From assembly GCF_000622145.1 (NCBI RefSeq), contig NZ_JHWH01000001.1:161678-225677 (forward strand): a stretch of DNA of 64,000 nt, given 5' to 3'. The DNA is from Paracoccus yeei ATCC BAA-599 (lineage in GTDB: Bacteria; Pseudomonadota; Alphaproteobacteria; Rhodobacterales; Rhodobacteraceae). Of the stretch, positions 9,312-18,113 are shown in pieces; within the stretch, counting starts at the first letter, position 1, and each line of letters starts with the position of its first letter. A program made the position numbers and the translations under genes. Below the pieces are notes generated by a model. It had not been told where the DNA came from and made no database searches. It saw only the letters and a program-made list of their open reading frames with translations.

Positions 9312-10297
9312 CGGGGTTTGCCCGGCGCAGGCGGCACGATCATCCGGTCGGCGGTCGCGTTTCGGGCGATCCGCGCCGGGGTTGCCGCCTTGGACAGTGA
9401 TGCCAGTGCCATGAACCAGGCCTTCGGCATGTCGGTGGGCAGCCCGACCGGGATCCCGGCGATCTTTGGGGTCGATGTAAAGCTGTGGCGCGGTTCCTCG
9501 AATTCGGGCGCGGTGCAGTTGATGCAGGGATAGCCGCCTTTGGTGCAAGAGCCCTGGCCGTTCCACGGCCGGATATTGCAATCGCCAACGGCCTGCGTGC
9601 CGACGCAGCCCAGATGCTCCATCATGCAGCCCATCTCGGACAATTCGCGGGCGCTGGCCTTGTATTCGTAGAATTCATTGCGCGAACAGCCGTGATGCAC
9701 CAGATGGTCGGCGTAGAACCGCGGCCGCCCCAGGGAATCCAGCGCATCGACGGTCAGGGCACCGCCCGCCAGCAGCATCAGCGTTTCGGTGACCCAGTCC
9801 GGATGGGTCGGGCAGCCGGCGACGTTGATCACCGGCAAGCCCGAGCGCGCCCGGAACTCGGCGGGCAGCGCGCCGCCGGGGCGCGCCCCGTCATAGTGGA
9901 CCCCGACCGCATCCGAGGGATTGCCGCCGGCCGTGGTCACGCCGCCATAGGTGGCGCAGGTTCCCACGGCAACCACGTCGCGCGCCAGCGGCGCCAGGCG
10001 GCGCAGCCAGTCCAGCAGCGACACGCCCGTGCCCGACAGCATCTGATAGCGCCCGGTGCCATTGGGGCCGGTAGCGATGGAGCCCTCGATGCACAGCACG
10101 TCCAGCGCGATCTCGCCGGCCTCGATCGCGGCCAGCAGGCGGCGCACCTCGGCCCCGCTCTCGAGGCTGAGCGCAGGGTGCCACAGAAACCGGATCCCCG
10201 CACCGGCCAGAAGGTCAAAGACATTCGGAGCCTCGGCGCAAAGCAGCGACATGGTGCAGCCGCCACAACCCGCCGCCTGAAGCCAAAGCACGTTCAT
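9308..10297 (-). CDS. hupU: Regulatory (H2-sensing) hydrogenase small subunit
   Basis: 329 residues from MNVLWLQAAGCGGC, which places the first cluster Cys motif (CGGC) immediately after the start. There is no Tat signal, unlike HupS, consistent with a cytoplasmic sensor. Further cluster motifs are VGTCATYGG, VAGCPTHP, HHGCSRNEF, MEHLGCVG and CINCTAPEF. The ATG overlaps the hupT stop (ATGA), and the stop overlaps hupV, so T, U and V are translationally coupled in that order. A longer in-frame start at 10354 would add 19 non-homologous residues and was not chosen. Confidence 0.96.
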   Translation of the reverse strand: MNVLWLQAAGCGGCTMSLLCAEAPNVFDLLAGAGIRFLWHPALSLESGAEVRRLLAAIEAGEIALDVLCIEGSIATGPNGTGRYQMLSGTGVSLLDWLRRLAPLARDVVAVGTCATYGGVTTAGGNPSDAVGVHYDGARPGGALPAEFRARSGLPVINVAGCPTHPDWVTETLMLLAGGALTVDALDSLGRPRFYADHLVHHGCSRNEFYEYKASARELSEMGCMMEHLGCVGTQAVGDCNIRPWNGQGSCTKGGYPCINCTAPEFEEPRHSFTSTPKIAGIPVGLPTDMPKAWFMALASLSKAATPARIARNATADRMIVPPAPGKPR

Positions 10298-11634
10298 TCC
10301 CGCCCCCCTTCCGTAGCCAGCGGCAATTCCAGCCGGAAGCTCGCCCCCGGACAATCGGGATCCGCGGATGGCATGAAGGCCAGCGTGCCGCCATGCTCCT
10401 CGACGATCTTGTGGCTGATCGACAGCCCCAGCCCGGTCCCCTGCCCCACGGGCTTGGTGGTAAAAAACGGATCGAAGATCATGGCCGCCGTCGCCTCGTC
10501 GACGCCCGGACCGTTATCCGACACGATCAGCACCCCCAGACCATCGGCAGTCGTCAGCGTCAGGCGGATTAGGGGGCTGTCACAGCCGGCCACCGCATCC
10601 AGCGCGTTCTGGACAAGGTTCATCACCACCTGCTGGATATGGCCCGGGCGGCCCCGAACCCTGACTGGTCCGCCACGCACCTGGGGCTCGATGGCGCGCC
10701 CCGCCCCGCGCAGCACCCAGTAAGAGCCGATCCGGGCGATCTCGGCCAGATCGAAGGCGACCATCTCGCCGCTGCCATCGGCCGAGAGGCGCCGCAGATC
10801 CTCGACAATATTGCGCACCCGTTCGGCGCCGTCGCGCGCGCCCCGCACCGCCTCTCGCAGGTTGCGAATGTCACGGTCCAGCCGAAGCTCCTGGCGCAGC
10901 GCCACCAGTTCCTCTCGGTTGGCCCCGGCCTGAACGCGCGCGAAATAGGTCTCGAACTTGCCAAGGTAGCGCTCCATCGCGTGCGCATTGGCATAGACAA
11001 AGCTGATCGGATTGTTCAGCTCATGCGCGACGCCGGCCAGCAGCCGGCCAAGCGAGGCGAGTTTTTCCCCCCGCACCAGTTGGGCCTGTGCCGCCTTCAT
11101 CTCGGCGTGGCTCTGTTCAAGCTGGGCATAGGCTCGGCGCAATTCACCCACCGGCCGCCCTGTCAGCACCATGCCCGCGACCCTGCCCCGCTCATCAAGG
11201 CGTGGCGACAGCACCGCCTCCAGCGGCGCCGGACCGGCGGGTGTCTGCAGCGCCAGATCCAGCGTCAGCGGACGACGGCTGCGCACGACCTCGGCCTGGC
11301 CGTTCTGCAAGGTGGCCAAAGTAGCCTCGGTCACCAGCCCGGAAAGCGGGCGTCCGATCAGAGCCGAGGTGGAAATCGCCAGGCAGTCCGCGGCAGAGGC
11401 ATTCACCTCTTCGACCTGACCCTTGCGGTCGAGCACAATCAACACATCCGAAACCGAGGCCAGCACCGAGGCCAGGAAGCGGCGCAGAACGTCAAGTTCG
11501 CGGTTGCGGGCCTCGATCTGTTCCTGATGTGCGACCAGTTCGGCATAGGTGCGGTCAACCGCCGACAGGACATCCAGCCAGGCGGCATCGTTCAACTGGA
11601 TATCATCCCCGCCTTGCCGGGCGCTCGTGGCCAT
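10294..11634 (-). CDS. hupT: Sensor histidine kinase HupT
   Basis: 446 residues: N-terminal coiled-coil region, a PAS domain at about 50-160, the H-box LAGVAHELNNPISF with phospho-acceptor His204, then an HATPase domain with NLVQNALDAV, DNGPGVDE and GTGLGLSI. There are no membrane segments, so the kinase is cytoplasmic, as expected for a partner of HupUV. In related systems HupT phosphorylates HupR, and HupUV-HupT interaction blocks this when H2 is present; HupR is not in this window. It is the first gene of the hupTUV unit and is transcribed away from ahpC. Confidence 0.94.
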   Translation of the reverse strand: MATSARQGGDDIQLNDAAWLDVLSAVDRTYAELVAHQEQIEARNRELDVLRRFLASVLASVSDVLIVLDRKGQVEEVNASAADCLAISTSALIGRPLSGLVTEATLATLQNGQAEVVRSRRPLTLDLALQTPAGPAPLEAVLSPRLDERGRVAGMVLTGRPVGELRRAYAQLEQSHAEMKAAQAQLVRGEKLASLGRLLAGVAHELNNPISFVYANAHAMERYLGKFETYFARVQAGANREELVALRQELRLDRDIRNLREAVRGARDGAERVRNIVEDLRRLSADGSGEMVAFDLAEIARIGSYWVLRGAGRAIEPQVRGGPVRVRGRPGHIQQVVMNLVQNALDAVAGCDSPLIRLTLTTADGLGVLIVSDNGPGVDEATAAMIFDPFFTTKPVGQGTGLGLSISHKIVEEHGGTLAFMPSADPDCPGASFRLELPLATEGGRE

Positions 11635-12079
11635 GTCTGATCTTTCCGTTTACCCGCGCTGCGACCTGAACCGCGCCGGGCGCGGCAAAGGTGAATTGCC
11701 ATTGATAAGATGTCGACTGTGTCATTGCCCAGCACGACTGTATAGACCGGACGGGCGCTGATGGTGCGACCGCCTCGACGGCGATCATATCAAGATGGGT
11801 CCGCGAAACTCCCTGTGAAGAGCGGTCTTGCCCGAAATTCCCGCTGCGCGGATGACGGGGGCCCGAAAGCCCCCCCGCCGCGACTTGGGTTTGCCTCAGC
11901 TTGCACTGCCTACCGATTTGGCCCTCGGGAACTGCGGTTGACGGTCAGGGTCGCGGGCACGTGGCCGGTGGCGCGGCCAAAATCACGCTGCCCTCAGACA
12001 ACCCCTTCGGTGAGGGTCGCGCCCAGCGCATGGCTGATCTGCAATCTTCGAAACGTTCTACACTTGTAAAATTATCTTT

Positions 12080-12093
12080 TTGAATCAAATCAA
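12080..12093. promoter_or_regulatory. FNR/FixK/Dnr-like box
   Basis: TTGAATCAAATCAA matches the FNR-family consensus TTGAT-N4-ATCAA at nine of ten defined positions. It lies 116 bp upstream of ahpC and about 446 bp from hupT. Hydrogenase genes in related bacteria can be under FNR-type control, but the distance to hupT is large, so the target is uncertain. Confidence 0.35.
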
Positions 12094-12113
12094 TGCATGC
12101 AGGACGCAAGTCG

Positions 12114-12128
12114 ATAGACTGAAGCTAT
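12114..12128. promoter_or_regulatory. OxyR-type half site upstream of ahpC
   Basis: ATAG-N7-CTAT is a perfect match to one half of the OxyR consensus (ATAG-N7-CTAT-N7-ATAG-N7-CTAT). The second half, N7 further on, is poor (TCAA then CGAT). It lies about 80 bp upstream of the ahpC start, a normal place for OxyR activation. No oxyR gene is in the window. Confidence 0.5.
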
Positions 12129-12208
12129 CGTTTATTCAATCTCGATCGATTTGCTTCTTTTGCGGTCGCGGCATAGCGATACTGCGACACCAAGAAAAGG
12201 AGCCGGAC

Positions 12209-12772
12209 ATGGCGATCATCAACAGCAAGATCATTCCGTTCAAGGCGCAGGCCTACCGTCAGGGCAAGTTCATCGAGGTCACCGAATCCGATGTGGTGGG
12301 CCAGTGGTCGGTGTTCTTCTTCTACCCGGCCGACTTCACCTTCGTCTGCCCGACCGAGCTGGGGGATGTCGCCGACCACTATGCCGAACTGCAGTCGCGC
12401 GGTGTCGAGGTGTTCTCGGTCTCGACCGACACCCATTTCACCCACAAGGCCTGGCACGACAGCTCGGAAACCATCGGCAAGATCCAGTACACGATGATCG
12501 GCGACCCGACGCACGAGATCAGCCGCAACTTCGGCGTGCTGCGCGAGGGTGAGGGCCTGGCCGACCGCGCCACCTTCATCATCGACCCCGACGGCGTGAT
12601 CCAGGCGATGGAAATCACGGCCGAGGGCATCGGCCGCAATGCCGAAGACCTGCTGCGCAAGATCAAGGCCGCGCAATATGTCCGCGCGCATCCCGGTGAG
12701 GTCTGCCCCGCCAAGTGGCAGGAAGGCGAGGAGACGCTGGCCCCCTCGCTCGATCTCGTCGGCAAGATCTGA
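12209..12772 (+). CDS. ahpC: Alkyl hydroperoxide reductase peroxiredoxin AhpC
   Basis: 187 residues, the usual AhpC length. The peroxidatic Cys47 lies in DFTFVCPTE and the resolving Cys near residue 166 in GEVCPAKW, making it a typical 2-Cys peroxiredoxin that reduces H2O2 and organic hydroperoxides in the cytoplasm. It starts with [17 protein letters not shown] stands upstream. An in-frame ATG at 12080 would add 43 unrelated residues and is not used. It is followed by ahpF, its dedicated reductase. A candidate OxyR site lies upstream. Confidence 0.98.
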   Translation: MAIINSKIIPFKAQAYRQGKFIEVTESDVVGQWSVFFFYPADFTFVCPTELGDVADHYAELQSRGVEVFSVSTDTHFTHKAWHDSSETIGKIQYTMIGDPTHEISRNFGVLREGEGLADRATFIIDPDGVIQAMEITAEGIGRNAEDLLRKIKAAQYVRAHPGEVCPAKWQEGEETLAPSLDLVGKI

Positions 12773-12804
12773 TGCCCGCCCTTACCTGACTCCTGCCCGT
12801 GTTC

Positions 12805-12824
12805 GGGGGCGGCTTGCCGCCCCC
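12805..12824 (+). other. Intercistronic GC hairpin, ahpC-ahpF
   Basis: GGGGGCGG-CTTG-CCGCCCCC forms a perfect 8-bp GC stem in the 77-bp gap. There is no T-tract (CTCTCC follows), so it is more likely a partial attenuator or 3' mRNA stabiliser that keeps AhpC above AhpF than a full terminator. Confidence 0.55.
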
Positions 12825-12849
12825 CTCTCCCTGCCTGAAAGGATGCGAC

Positions 12850-14415
12850 ATGCTCGACCAGAATATGAAAACCCAGCTCAAGGCCTATCTCACCCGCCTT
12901 GTCCGTCAGGTCGAGATCACCACCTTTGCGGGCGATGACGCCAAGTCGCGCGAGATGCTGGCACTGGTCGAGGATATCCGCAGCCTGTCCGACAAGATCA
13001 CCGTTGTCGACGGCGGCACAGGAACGCGCACCCCGTCCTTTTCGCTGACCTCGCCCGGCCAGGACATCCACCTGACCTTCGCCGGGCTGCCGATGGGCCA
13101 TGAATTCACCTCTTTGGTGCTGGCGCTGCTGCAGGTCGGGGGACATCCGCCCAAGGTCGAACAGGCGGTGATAGACCAGATCCGGGGACTGGAGGGCCCG
13201 TTCCGGTTCGAGACCTATTTCTCGCTGTCGTGCCAGAACTGCCCCGATGTGGTGCAGGCGCTGAACCTGATGGCGGTGCTGAACCCCGGCATCGAGCATG
13301 TCGCCATCGACGGCGCGCTGTTTCCGGCCGAGGTCGAGGCGCGGCAGGTGATGTCGGTGCCGACAGTCTTTCTCAACGGCGAGATGTTCGGGGCCGGCAG
13401 GATGGATGCCGAACAGATTCTCGCCAAGCTTGATACCGGGGCGGCGGACCGTGCGGCCTTGGCCATCGGCAAGGAGGCCCCCTATGACGTTCTGGTGATC
13501 GGCGGCGGGCCTGCCGGAGCGGCGGCGGCGGTCTATGCCGCGCGCAAGGGCATCCGCACCGGCGTGGTGGCCGAACGCTTCGGCGGCCAGGTGCTTGACA
13601 CCATGTCTATCGAGAACCTGATCTCGGTGCCCCGCACCGAGGGCCCTCAACTGGCCCGCGCGTTGGAAAACCACGTGCGCGAATATGATGTGAGGATCTT
13701 CAACGCCCAGACCGCCACCGGCCTGCAAGAGGTCGACGGCGGATATCGGGTCACCCTGGCCTCTGGCGCGACGCTGACCTCGGCGGCGGTGGTGCTGTCG
13801 ACCGGCGCGCGCTGGCGGCGGGTGGAGGTGCCGGGCGAAGGGCAATATCTGAACAAGGGCGTGACTTTCTGCCCGCACTGCGACGGCCCGCTGTTCAAGG
13901 GCAAGCGCGTCGCGGTGATCGGTGGCGGCAATTCCGGGGCCGAGGCGGCGATTGATCTGGCCGGGCTGGTCGCCCATGTCACGCTGATCGAATTCGATTC
14001 CCGGCTGCGCGCCGATGAGGTGCTGCAGCGCAAGCTCCGCAGTTTGCCAAACGTCACCATCCTGACCGAGGCCCGCACGACCGAGGTGAAGGGGGATGGC
14101 CGCAGGGTCACGGGTCTTGCCTATGAGGACCGCCGGAGCGGCAAGATCCGCGAGATCGCACTGGAGGGCATCTTCGTGCAGATCGGCCTGATCCCGAATA
14201 CCGACTGGCTGAAAGGCGTGCTGACCCTCAGCCCGCGCGGCGAGATCGTTGTGGACGAGCACGGCGCGACCTCGCTGCCTGGCGTCTTTGCCGCCGGCGA
14301 CTGCACCACAGCCCCCTACAAGCAGATCGTCATCGCGATGGGCGAGGGTGCACGGGCAAGTCTTGCCGCCTTCGACCATCTGATCCGCCTGCCGCTGGCC
14401 GAAAAGGCGGCCTGA
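12850..14415 (+). CDS. ahpF: Alkyl hydroperoxide reductase subunit F
   Basis: 521 residues, identical in length to well-studied AhpF proteins. The N-terminal double-thioredoxin domain has the redox pair SCQNC (Cys128/131). The FAD/NAD(P) oxidoreductase part has [10 protein letters not shown], the active CPHC disulfide near residue 345, [10 protein letters not shown] and the C-terminal GVFAAGDCT. It transfers electrons from NADH to AhpC. The start [10 protein letters not shown] follows AAGGA by a normal distance; an in-frame ATG at 12799 lies in the hairpin region and was rejected. Confidence 0.97.
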   Translation: MLDQNMKTQLKAYLTRLVRQVEITTFAGDDAKSREMLALVEDIRSLSDKITVVDGGTGTRTPSFSLTSPGQDIHLTFAGLPMGHEFTSLVLALLQVGGHPPKVEQAVIDQIRGLEGPFRFETYFSLSCQNCPDVVQALNLMAVLNPGIEHVAIDGALFPAEVEARQVMSVPTVFLNGEMFGAGRMDAEQILAKLDTGAADRAALAIGKEAPYDVLVIGGGPAGAAAAVYAARKGIRTGVVAERFGGQVLDTMSIENLISVPRTEGPQLARALENHVREYDVRIFNAQTATGLQEVDGGYRVTLASGATLTSAAVVLSTGARWRRVEVPGEGQYLNKGVTFCPHCDGPLFKGKRVAVIGGGNSGAEAAIDLAGLVAHVTLIEFDSRLRADEVLQRKLRSLPNVTILTEARTTEVKGDGRRVTGLAYEDRRSGKIREIALEGIFVQIGLIPNTDWLKGVLTLSPRGEIVVDEHGATSLPGVFAAGDCTTAPYKQIVIAMGEGARASLAAFDHLIRLPLAEKAA

Positions 14416-14519
14416 GCCCAGTGTTTATCAAGGTAGTTGTCGGCCGATTCATGCGACGTCTCTGATTTCAGGGGCGCTGGTTTCGGGTTGAGCCAGACGG
14501 GTCGGCGGGTTGCCAGTTG

Positions 14520-14862
14520 CTCGATGCGGTTGCGGCGTTTGTAGCGGTGCTTGTCGTGCTTGACAGGTTCGCCGCGCGACGTCCTGCCCGGGATGCATGG
14601 CTTTATCCCCTTGTTTTTCAAGGCTTCTCTGAACCAGTCGGCGTCATGGCCCCGATCGGCCAGAAGCCAGCCCGCCTTCGGCAGGCTGCCCAGCAGCGCC
14701 GCTGCGCCGGTGTAATCGCTGACTTGGCCTGCGGTCATGAAGAACCGGGTCGGGCGCCCGTCGGCGACAGCATGCAGCTTGGTGTTCATGCCACCTTTCG
14801 TTCGGCCGATCAGCGGCCCCTCTGGCCGCCGGCCGCCCTTTTTTCGACCGAAGGCTTGTCGC
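14520..14862 (-). pseudogene. IS5-type transposase fragment
   Basis: The minus strand reads PLIGRTKGGMNTKLHAVADG, then TAGQVSDYTGAAALL, LLADRGHDADWF, GIKPCIPGR and KHRYKRRNRIE. This is the central part of an IS5-family (IS427-like) DDE transposase, including one catalytic Asp region. After RNRIE (14520) the expected MFGRLKDWRR segment is replaced by unrelated sequence, and the N-terminus is missing upstream of about 14862. It is therefore truncated on both sides and inactive. Confidence 0.85.
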
Positions 14863-14876
14863 CGTGCGGTGCGCCT

Positions 14877-15128
14877 TCAGGTAAGTCGTCGGCTCTGAAC
14901 AACCTTATCAGGCAGCCGATGCTTCGCATTGATCTTCGCATGCAGGTTCTTCATATCGATGCTCGGCTCAGGATCGGCTTTCGACGCTTCCCCGAACACC
15001 CCGGTCGCGCCCTCAAGTAACTGATCGCGCCACTGTTTGATCTGGTTCGGATGAACGCCCGCAAGGCGCCGGACATGACTGCGGCGCGCGGCACGGCCCC
15101 CGACCTGGCGCAGGAGCCGCCTGTCCAC
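14877..15128 (-). pseudogene. IS3-type OrfA (transposase helix-turn-helix) fragment
   Basis: 83 codons containing HPNQIKQWRDQLLEGATGVF and DMKNLHAKI, typical of the OrfA protein of IS3-family elements (HTH plus start of the leucine-zipper region). The N-terminus is atypical and no OrfB follows, so only a scrap remains. It lies next to the IS5-type fragment, showing repeated IS insertion and loss between ahpF and phaC. No terminal inverted repeats were identified. Confidence 0.8.
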
Positions 15129-15164
15129 TATTGGCCGGCGGGCTAGCCGTGCCGATGAGCCTGC

Positions 15165-17003
15165 TTACCTCTGATGGACATAGCTGCCCGGCGCATCGCC
15201 CAGCGCCGTGCCCATGGCGGGTGGCGAAACCATGGCGCCCGACTGTGCGGTCAGCCAGTCGCCCCACGCCGTCCACCACGAACCCGGCACCGGATAATGC
15301 GCATCAAGCCACTCTCCGGCAGAAAGCAAGGGCGCGTCCCGGTCATGCACGCCGATCCGGTACTGGCGGCGCGGGTGGCCGGGCGGGCTGACGATCCCCG
15401 CATTGTGGCCGCCCGACGTCAGGGCAAAGGTGATTTCGGCGTCCGTGAACTGGTGGATCTTGTAGACCGATTTCCACGGCGCCACATGGTCGCGCTCGGT
15501 GCCGACAACGAACATCGGCAGGCGGATGTTTTGCAGGATCGCAGGCCGGCCGCCCACCATGAAGCGCCCGGCGGCAAGTTCGTTGTCCAGATACAGCCGT
15601 TGCAGATACTCTGCATGCATGCGCCAGGGCATGCGCGTGCTGTCGGCATTCCAGGCCATCAGATCGCTCATCGGCGTGCGTTCTCCCATCAGGTATTCCC
15701 GCACCATCCGCGACCACACCAGATCGTTCGAGCGCAGCAGCTGGAATGCCCCGGACATCTGGTCGGCCGACAGATAGCCGCGGTTCCACATCATGCTGTC
15801 CAGGAAATGCATCTGGCTGGGGTCGATGAACAACGCCAGCTCACCCGGTTCGGTGAAATCGACCTGCGCCGCCAGAAGCGTGACCGAGGCCAACCTGTCG
15901 TCGCCGTCGCGCGCCAGGGCGGCAGCGGCGATGGAGAGCAGCGTGCCGCCAAGGCAATAGCCCGTGGCATGGATCTTCTGTCCGGGCAGGATCTCGCCGA
16001 TGGCCTCCAGCGCGGCCATGGCGCCCATGCGGCGGTAATCCTCCATGTCCAGTTCGCGGTCCGACGCATCCGGGTTGCGCCAGGAAATGGCAAAGACCGT
16101 ATGGCCGCGGTCGACCAGCCAGCGGATCAGCGAATTTTCCGGCGAAAGGTCGAGGATGTAATATTTCATGATCCATGCCGGCACGATCAGCATCGGCTCG
16201 GGGTGCACCTCGGCCGTGGCCGGTGCGTATTGGATCAGTTCGATCAGATGGTTGCGGTAAACCACCTTGCCCGGGGTGACCGCCACCGTCTCGCCCGGCG
16301 CAAAGGCCTCGACTCCGACCGGAGGCTGGCCGGTGATCTGCCGCGTGGCATCCTCGGCCCAGTTCCTCCAGCCATGCCAGAAGTTCATGCCGCCGGTCGC
16401 CCATGTGCGGGCGATGATTTCGGGATTGGTCCAGGGATTGTTCGAGGGCGAGACCATGTCCAGCATCTGGCGGGCCGCGAACGAGACCACCTCCTCGTGA
16501 TGCTTCATCACGCCCGGAACCTCATGGGTCATGTTGTGCAGCCATTGCTGGCCCAGCAGAAAGCCCTGGGCCAACCAGGAAAACGGCGGCTTGCTCCAGC
16601 CTTCATGGACGAAGCGGCGGTCGCCGGGCAGCGGTTCGATCGCGGGCGGCACCTTGGACGCCACGGTCGAGGCGAGCAGATGCGCCATCAGCCGGCCCGA
16701 CTTGCGTGCGCCCTTCCAGACCAGTTCGGCCTGCTTTCCCGGAGCCGAGGCCAGATGGAATCCCCAGTCGAATCCGGCCAGCGCCAGCGATGCCGGCGAC
16801 AGGCCGCCGGTCAGCTGCCCCACGAAAGCCTCGCGCATCCGGTCGATGGCCTGAAAGGCGGCGACACCGACGGGTTCGTCGGCAAGCAATCCCTGCGCTG
16901 ACGCAGCGCGGCGCGCATGCGCCTTTTCTTCGGATCGGGCAGGAAGGTTTCCAGTCATCGGGTACCCCGCTAACACTTGCTTGGAAATGGACGGCGGTGT
17001 CAT
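15165..17003 (-). CDS. phaC: Poly(3-hydroxyalkanoate) synthase (class I-like PhaC)
   Basis: 612 residues. The lipase-like box is ATGYCLGGTLL with catalytic Cys350; the other triad members are Asp in VGTERDHVAPWKS and His in SGGHNAGIVSPP. The N-terminal PhaC domain (KPPFSWLAQ, WLHNMTHEVPGV) precedes the alpha/beta-hydrolase core. It polymerises (R)-3-hydroxyacyl-CoA at the granule surface. The ATG at 17003 overlaps the stop of the upstream ABC permease (ATGA), so it is translationally coupled to an exporter operon; a second in-frame Met at 16958 is possible. No phasin, phaR or phaAB is adjacent. Confidence 0.92.
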   Translation of the reverse strand: MTPPSISKQVLAGYPMTGNLPARSEEKAHARRAASAQGLLADEPVGVAAFQAIDRMREAFVGQLTGGLSPASLALAGFDWGFHLASAPGKQAELVWKGARKSGRLMAHLLASTVASKVPPAIEPLPGDRRFVHEGWSKPPFSWLAQGFLLGQQWLHNMTHEVPGVMKHHEEVVSFAARQMLDMVSPSNNPWTNPEIIARTWATGGMNFWHGWRNWAEDATRQITGQPPVGVEAFAPGETVAVTPGKVVYRNHLIELIQYAPATAEVHPEPMLIVPAWIMKYYILDLSPENSLIRWLVDRGHTVFAISWRNPDASDRELDMEDYRRMGAMAALEAIGEILPGQKIHATGYCLGGTLLSIAAAALARDGDDRLASVTLLAAQVDFTEPGELALFIDPSQMHFLDSMMWNRGYLSADQMSGAFQLLRSNDLVWSRMVREYLMGERTPMSDLMAWNADSTRMPWRMHAEYLQRLYLDNELAAGRFMVGGRPAILQNIRLPMFVVGTERDHVAPWKSVYKIHQFTDAEITFALTSGGHNAGIVSPPGHPRRQYRIGVHDRDAPLLSAGEWLDAHYPVPGSWWTAWGDWLTAQSGAMVSPPAMGTALGDAPGSYVHQR

Positions 17004-18112
17004 TTCAGGAACCGCCTGAACTGACCCAGGGAAAAGGCGAACAGCAGCCCCCCGATCACCAGCAGCGCCACCAGTTGCGGCCAGACCACACCCAGGCCCG
17101 CCCCGCGAAACAGCACCGATTGCGACAGGATCACATAATGGGTGTTCGGCGCGGCCAGCATCAGCGTCTGCACCAGTTCGGGCATGGATTCGCGCGGCGT
17201 CTGCGCCCCCGGGAGGATCTGCAGCGGCAAAAGCACCAGCATCAGCAGGATGCCGAACTGCGGCATCGACCCGGCCACCGTCGCCAGAAAGATCCCCAGC
17301 GATGCCGTGGCAAAGAGTTGCAGCGCGGTCGCCAGCACGAACAGCGCCAGCGAGCCCTGCAACGGAATGTCCAGCACCATCTGCACCATGACCGTCAGCG
17401 ACAGGAAGCTGCTGATCAGCACCACGCCGCTCATCGACCAGATCTTCGAGACCATGATTTCGACCGGGGTCACGGGCATGACCAGCAGGTGCTCGATGGT
17501 GCCATGCTCGCGCTCGCGGATCAGCGCCGCGCCGGTCAGGATGATCGACAGCATCGTGACGCTGTTGACGACGCCCATCACCGCCTGAAACCAGCCGCCG
17601 TTCAGTTCGGGGTTGAAACGCGGACGCAGCACCAGTTCGGCCGGCATCTGCGTGGGCGCGCGATAGCGGCTTTCGAATTCGGCGATCTCGGCCGCGACGA
17701 TCGCCTGCACCTGGCCCGAGCCGGTGAAGGCCTGCGACATCCGCGTCGCATCGACGTTCAGTTGCAGTTCCGGGCGCTTGCCGGCCAGCAGGTCGCGCTG
17801 GAAATCGGGCGGGATGTCCAGCGCGAACGTGTCCAGCCCCCGGTCCATCCGCCGATCCATCTCGGCCGCCGTGATCATCTCGGGCGGCATGAAATAGGGC
17901 GGCTGGAACGCCTCGATGATCCGGGTCGACAGCGGCGACTGATCCTCGTCGACGACCGAGATATTGGCGCGGCTCAGCCCGTCGACCGCGCCCCTGGCGG
18001 ACATGTGGACCGAGACGGTAAAGGAAAACACGATCAGCACCAGCATGATCGGATCGCGCAGCAGGCCGCGCAGCTCCTTGACGCCCAGCTGCCAGACATT
18101 GCGCAGGTCCAT
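17000..18112 (-). CDS. ABC-2 type transport permease (YhhJ-like)
   Basis: 370 residues: an N-terminal membrane segment (MLVLIVFSFTVSVHM), a large periplasmic domain, then five hydrophobic segments, with the ABC-2 family signature IREREHGTIEHLLVMPVT near residue 215. It resembles E. coli YhhJ. It probably pairs with the double-ATPase permease upstream to form the exporter. It starts one base after that gene's stop and ends overlapping phaC. The substrate is unknown; relatives export drugs or other amphipathic compounds. Confidence 0.88.
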   Translation of the reverse strand: MDLRNVWQLGVKELRGLLRDPIMLVLIVFSFTVSVHMSARGAVDGLSRANISVVDEDQSPLSTRIIEAFQPPYFMPPEMITAAEMDRRMDRGLDTFALDIPPDFQRDLLAGKRPELQLNVDATRMSQAFTGSGQVQAIVAAEIAEFESRYRAPTQMPAELVLRPRFNPELNGGWFQAVMGVVNSVTMLSIILTGAALIREREHGTIEHLLVMPVTPVEIMVSKIWSMSGVVLISSFLSLTVMVQMVLDIPLQGSLALFVLATALQLFATASLGIFLATVAGSMPQFGILLMLVLLPLQILPGAQTPRESMPELVQTLMLAAPNTHYVILSQSVLFRGAGLGVVWPQLVALLVIGGLLFAFSLGQFRRFLK

Positions 18113-18113
18113 G

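Larger units (their letters stand above)
11635..12208. other. Divergent intergenic region hupT / ahpC
   Basis: 574 bp without a convincing gene. It holds the promoter of hupTUV on the left and of ahpC on the right. A GC hairpin GGGGGC-CCGAAA-GCCCCC sits at 11857-11874. An A+T-rich stretch from about 12050 to 12160 carries the FNR-like and OxyR-like sites listed separately. Small open frames here, for example 11761-12069, lack a ribosome site and any recognisable sequence. Confidence 0.6.
14416..15164. mobile_element. IS remnant cluster
   Basis: About 750 bp between ahpF and phaC made up of the two transposase fragments above plus unassigned ends. Because the pieces come from two different IS families, this is a nested or sequential insertion site rather than one decayed element. 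Confidence 0.7.

Noticed and set aside
11761..12069. A 102-codon plus-strand frame between hupT and ahpC
   Set aside because: No ribosome site, composition unlike neighbours, and it overlaps the likely promoter region.
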